Shown: positions 7,759-10,873 of the stretch, piece after piece
Position numbering within the stretch: position 1 is the stretch's first letter
Layout: every line of letters starts with the position of its first letter
Assembly: GCA_902984215.1 (NCBI GenBank)
Contig: CADWAF010001383.1
Span: forward strand, 1-10,873
Origin: Willaertia magna
Lineage: Eukaryota > Heterolobosea > Eutetramitea > Acrasida > Naegleriidae
Direction: 5' to 3'
DNA: 10,873 nucleotides
Translations under genes and position numbers: made by a program
Notes under the pieces: generated by a model
What the model was told of the DNA's origin: nothing
The model's database searches: none
What the model saw: only the letters and a program-made list of their open reading frames with translations

Positions 7759-8040
7759 CTTAGCAGTTCCATAGTTTTTTTAAGGAAAAAAAATAAGGAT
7801 TTTTTTATAGAATTTTATAAAATCTGTATAAATTATACTGTTAATTATATAATTTATATTTTTGAAAAAAAATGTTACTTATATTTAAAATACCCTTTTA
7901 AAAAAAATTAAAAATTAATACTGTCTTAAAAAATATATAAATTTATACTCTTTTTATTATTGTTAAAAAGAATTATTTTTTGCTTAAATAAAGTATTTAT
8001 AATATTTGTTTTAATTTTTTTTACTTAATTTTATCCGTAA
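7758..8040. other. A+T-rich spacer after the tandem array
   Basis: No gene, repeat copy or clear structure is visible. It contains isolated GC-bearing words (TTAGCAGTTCC at the left end) and long A/T runs. It separates the array from weak coding traces to the right. Confidence 0.4.
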
Positions 8041-8890
8041 AGTACTTGTAATTATTGTTAATTTAAATTGAGTTTTTTTTTATTTAAAATTATTACTATT
8101 AAGAAACCTTACATTACATTAATCAATTTTATTCAAATACCACCAATAACATAAAAAATAATTAAAGTAAAACTTTTTAGGTAATGAAAAGAAAATTAAA
8201 ATGAAAAATCTATAATATAAAGTAGTAATTATAAAAAAATTAAATAAATTATATTTTTTATTATTACAAAAAATAAATTACAATATTTCTTAGTATATTG
8301 TTTGGTATTATTATGATTAATTGATATTATATTTACTTTTTTATTAATATTTTATTTTTTAACTTTTGAATATTCATATTTTTTATACTATTAAACTTAA
8401 ATAAAATTCTTTTTTATAATTTCAATAAATAAATAAATTTCTAATAAAAAAATTATAACAATGATAGTTAATAATTAAATTATTACATATAATAGTCTTT
8501 ATAAACAAAAGCATTTAATAATTGATTTGATTTAATTGTATTTGAAGTATAAAAAGAAAATAAATAAATTTATTAAAATTAAACCTAATTGTTGATCAAT
8601 TAAATCAATAAATAATACTATTATTTCAATAATAATAACAACTACTAATAATACTGCTATAAAAGAATTTAATAATTATTATAACTAAAACCTTTTAATA
8701 TATTTAATTTATTAATATATTTAATATATAATAGTTAATCTTTTTTAAAAGTAAAGAATTGTAATAAAGTTTTAATATATAAAAAAACAATTCCAATAAA
8801 AAATTTATATTTCTACACAAAAAACAAATAGATAACAAAGTCTTTTTAAATTTAACATTATATATTTTTAAAATTAATAATTGTGGTGAT
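8040..8890 (+). pseudogene. Weak plus-strand coding traces, unidentified
   Basis: If TAA/TAG are read as Gln, short stretches look protein-like. The best is from ATG 8461: a Lys/Tyr/Ile-rich run ending Ile-Lys-Pro-Asn-Cys at 8592, then TGA (8593-8595), then Ser-Ile-Lys-Ser-Ile-Asn-Asn and a Thr/Asn-rich run to about 8690. An earlier run at about 8100-8190 also looks weakly coding, but in two competing frames. I see no family signature. In DNA this rich in A+T, long frames without TGA arise easily by chance, so the call rests only on residue composition. Confidence 0.2.
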
Positions 8891-9045
8891 ACAAAAAAGT
8901 GTTAAAAGTAATTGTCAAAAAATATATTAAAAATTATAAGTGAATTTTTTTTACAAAAATTTATTTTTTAAATACACAACACATTAAAAAAGATAAAAAA
9001 TTAGAATAAAAAAGCTTAATAATTTATTAATAAATACAATTTTAA

Positions 9046-10440
9046 TTAATCAATTTCTAAAATATTTATTTTATTCATTTTTTTCTTCTTGTACAATCTT
9101 ATTTCATATATATTTTTTAAATCTATACATATTTCTAATATTTCACTAAATATTACAAGTTTATTTTTTATAATTTTAGATAATAATCTCATTTATTAAG
9201 TTTTGCTGTAACTTATAAAAGTTTTTTTATAAAGTAAATAATGAGAAAGAAATTTTAGATTTGTTATCATATACTTTAACATTACACATAAATTCTTTTC
9301 ATAAAAACTAAAATCTAATACATTAGACAAATAATTAATATTTAGTAAATCATTTAAATAATTACTTTTTAAAATATGATTTATAACTTTTTTAAACATT
9401 TAAAATAATTTTATATGTATTATTATTGATATAATTAATATAATTAATAACTTTAAACTCTAGATCTTTTAATAAATTAGTAATTTCAAAAATAATTATA
9501 AATTTAAGCTTATTTTTTCTTTAATATCATAATAAGATTATATTTATTATTATATGTTTCATTATAAAAGTTAATTTATATAAATTTGTAATATTTATGA
9601 TTGACAAAATTAAATTCAATAATTTCATGAGTAGAATTTAATTTATTATATATGTTTATATAATTTTTATACATATTTTCATCACAATAAATGTAGTACT
9701 AATGAGTTGATATATTAATTTGACTTTTTTTATATTTATTACAACAACGAATAATTAGATTATTAGAAAAAAACTAGAAGGAGTATTAGAAGAAGTAGTA
9801 GAAATATTTTTATTTAATTATTTAAAAAATGAGTTTTTATAAAATAATAAATCTTTAATAATTAAAAAACTAACAATAAAAAAACTACATTCTCCATTTC
9901 TTTTCAAACTATCAATATAAAACGCATTTAAATTTGAAGTAAAAATATGTTAGTTAATTTAATCATTAGTTTTAATTAATATATTTTTTTATATACAACA
10001 AATATAACTTTTATTAATGTAATGTTTATTTATGTAAGTAATAGTAAATATATTATATTTTTTCTTTATCTATATACCAAATAATACAGCTTTGTTTAAT
10101 ATTTTTTTAATTTTGCAAAGAATAATTAGGAATTTAATATTAATTTTTAGTAATTTAAATTTATAATGTTATTACATGACCAAAATTAATAATCAATCAT
10201 TAAAAATTATAAATTACAAAAGTGATTTAAATTAATACTTAAAGAACCAATATTTAATACTTGTTTAATGTTATTGTAATTAATTTATAAATAAATAATT
10301 ATATTATTTTCATTTAATAAAATACTATTTTTTAAAAAATAGAAAAAATATTATCAATTATCAACAATAACATTTACATAGATAATAAATTAGAAATATT
10401 AAAAAAATTTATTTATAAAAAAAATTACAAAATTAAAAAT
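9046..10440 (-). pseudogene. Frame-broken minus-strand gene, possible ISXO2/Merlin-like transposase
   Basis: Reading from right to left, a protein-like chain of about 440 residues can be followed with frame changes near 10105, 9972, 9770, 9494 and 9399, reading TAA/TAG as Gln. An in-frame TGA occurs at 10354-10356. Visible motifs in order are Phe-Trp-Ser-Cys and NSQLFFAKLKK (about 10190-10105), Tyr-Cys-Asp-Glu-Asn-Met-Tyr-Lys (near 9680), Phe-Val-Asn-His-Lys-Tyr (near 9600) and MILKKK (near 9525). The order Trp-x-Cys, Ser-x-Phe-Phe, Asp-Glu-x-x-Tyr, Val-Asn-His, Leu-Lys-Lys recalls the ISXO2-like DDE transposase family of Merlin/IS1016 elements. I cannot place the first catalytic Asp or final Glu, so the family call is weak. 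The end is put at TAA 9046-9048. Codon style (AGT, GAT, GAA, ACT, TTA) resembles the recombinase-like gene, and the two converge on the tandem array. Confidence 0.35.
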
Positions 10441-10502
10441 AAAGAATATTAGTTGTTTTTTAATTAATGTAGAAATATATTATTTAAAAAGGGATATAAA
10501 TG

Positions 10503-10699
10503 AGTTAATTTATAATTATTTTAATGTTTTATAATGTTTTATTTTTGTTATTTTTAAATTCTTTATTTAATACAAAGTTACTTATAGATTTAATAAAAAT
10601 TATAATGATGTCATAGATATATTTATAGATTTTATGTTTATTAATTATAAATTTATTAGTTATGATGATTTAACAAAAAGAAAATTTAAATTTGATTAA
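10503..10699 (+). CDS. Short open frame, unidentified, possible gene remnant
   Basis: The frame runs as Asn-Glu-Leu-Ile-Tyr-Asn-Tyr into a Phe-rich run and then a clearly protein-like tail (YRFNKNYNDVIDIF, then Ser-Tyr-Asp-Asp-Leu-Thr-Lys-Arg-Lys), ending with TAA at 10697-10699. It contains two internal TAA codons in the first half, no ATG at its left end and no family signature. It may be the tail of a broken gene that belongs to the same element. Confidence 0.2.
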
Positions 10700-10718
10700 G
10701 GGTTGGGTTTAGGTTTGG
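10700..10718 (+). repeat. G-rich patch resembling degenerate telomeric repeats
   Basis: GGGTTGGGTTTAGGTTTGG contains four G-runs with short T/A spacers, so it fits a two-layer G-quadruplex pattern. It also resembles degenerate TTTAGGG-type repeats. It stands alone in almost pure A/T DNA, just after the last open frame. A single short copy does not show that a telomere is near. Confidence 0.45.
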
Positions 10719-10873
10719 TGTAAAAAAATACAAGAACGGCCATATTTTTTATGTAAAAAACTACAAAAATATGATTTTTACTTAATTTGATAAATATTAG
10801 GGATTTATATAATTTTTAATATTCGAGGGTTTTCATTTTTTTGTAATAATTATTGATATATTTTTAACTTGAA
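10719..10873. other. Right-edge noncoding stretch with an imperfect repeat
   Basis: TGTAAAAAAATACAAGAA (from 10719) is echoed by TGTAAAAAACTACAAAAA (from about 10751), each followed by an ATAT...TTTTTA segment, making an imperfect direct repeat of about 32 bp. CGGCCATAT between them is an unusual G+C-rich spot. It could be the terminal region of the mobile element, but no matching end is visible on the left. Confidence 0.3.

Noticed and set aside
9778..10330. Plus-strand frame without TGA, Leu/Gln-rich
   Set aside because: Where Leu TTA is common on one strand, TAA appears on the other, so long TGA-free frames are expected on both strands. The minus-strand reading has codon use closer to that of the recombinase-like gene.
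1..10873. tRNA or rRNA genes
   Set aside because: No cloverleaf with T-loop consensus or rRNA-like block was seen on either strand by eye; a covariance-model scan was not possible.

Overview
The window looks like nuclear DNA of a very A+T-rich eukaryotic microbe. It has an ordinary gene island at the left edge (about 1-1340) followed by roughly 9.4 kb of extremely A+T-rich, mobile-element-like DNA. The left-edge genes use AGA for Arg, TTA for Leu, GGT for Gly, CCA for Pro and only CAA/CAG for Gln, and the first gene ends with TAA. Anaerobic chytrid fungi and other A+T-rich protists are plausible sources, but the sequence alone does not name the organism.

Region 1 (2-940) is the 3' part of a gene for a secreted-type antibacterial protein. 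It has several near-duplicate cationic amphipathic helices joined by acidic linkers, then an Arg/Pro-rich segment, then a C-terminal NlpC/P60 peptidoglycan hydrolase domain. The helices could disturb membranes while the hydrolase cuts cell wall; this joint role is inferred. Region 2 (1148-1426) is a short Gln/Asn-rich coding fragment that looks like an exon and loses coding character near 1342, where A+T-rich DNA begins. Region 3 (1560-3340) is an almost pure A/T stretch in which I see no gene.

Region 4 (3340-6455) starts with a cluster of palindromes and repeated motifs. It continues with a broken plus-strand gene whose middle resembles the catalytic domain of a tyrosine recombinase (Crypton/phage-integrase fold). 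The gene can be followed only by changing frame about eight times and by reading TAA/TAG as Gln. Region 5 (about 6530-7758) is a tandem array of a roughly 313-bp unit, each copy carrying a palindrome around GAGCT. Region 6 (about 8040-8890) holds weak plus-strand coding traces. Region 7 (about 10440-9046, minus strand) is a second frame-broken gene that also needs TAA/TAG as Gln; it has faint similarity to ISXO2/Merlin-type transposases. The right edge carries a short open frame (10503-10699) and a G-rich, telomere-like patch.

The recombinase-like gene and the minus-strand gene converge on the tandem array. Together with the upstream palindromes they suggest one decayed, or poorly sequenced, mobile element next to host genes. 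The most unusual point is the apparent conflict of genetic codes: about 24 Gln codons in the left-edge genes include no TAA/TAG, while more than half of the Gln-like codons in the recombinase gene are TAA/TAG.
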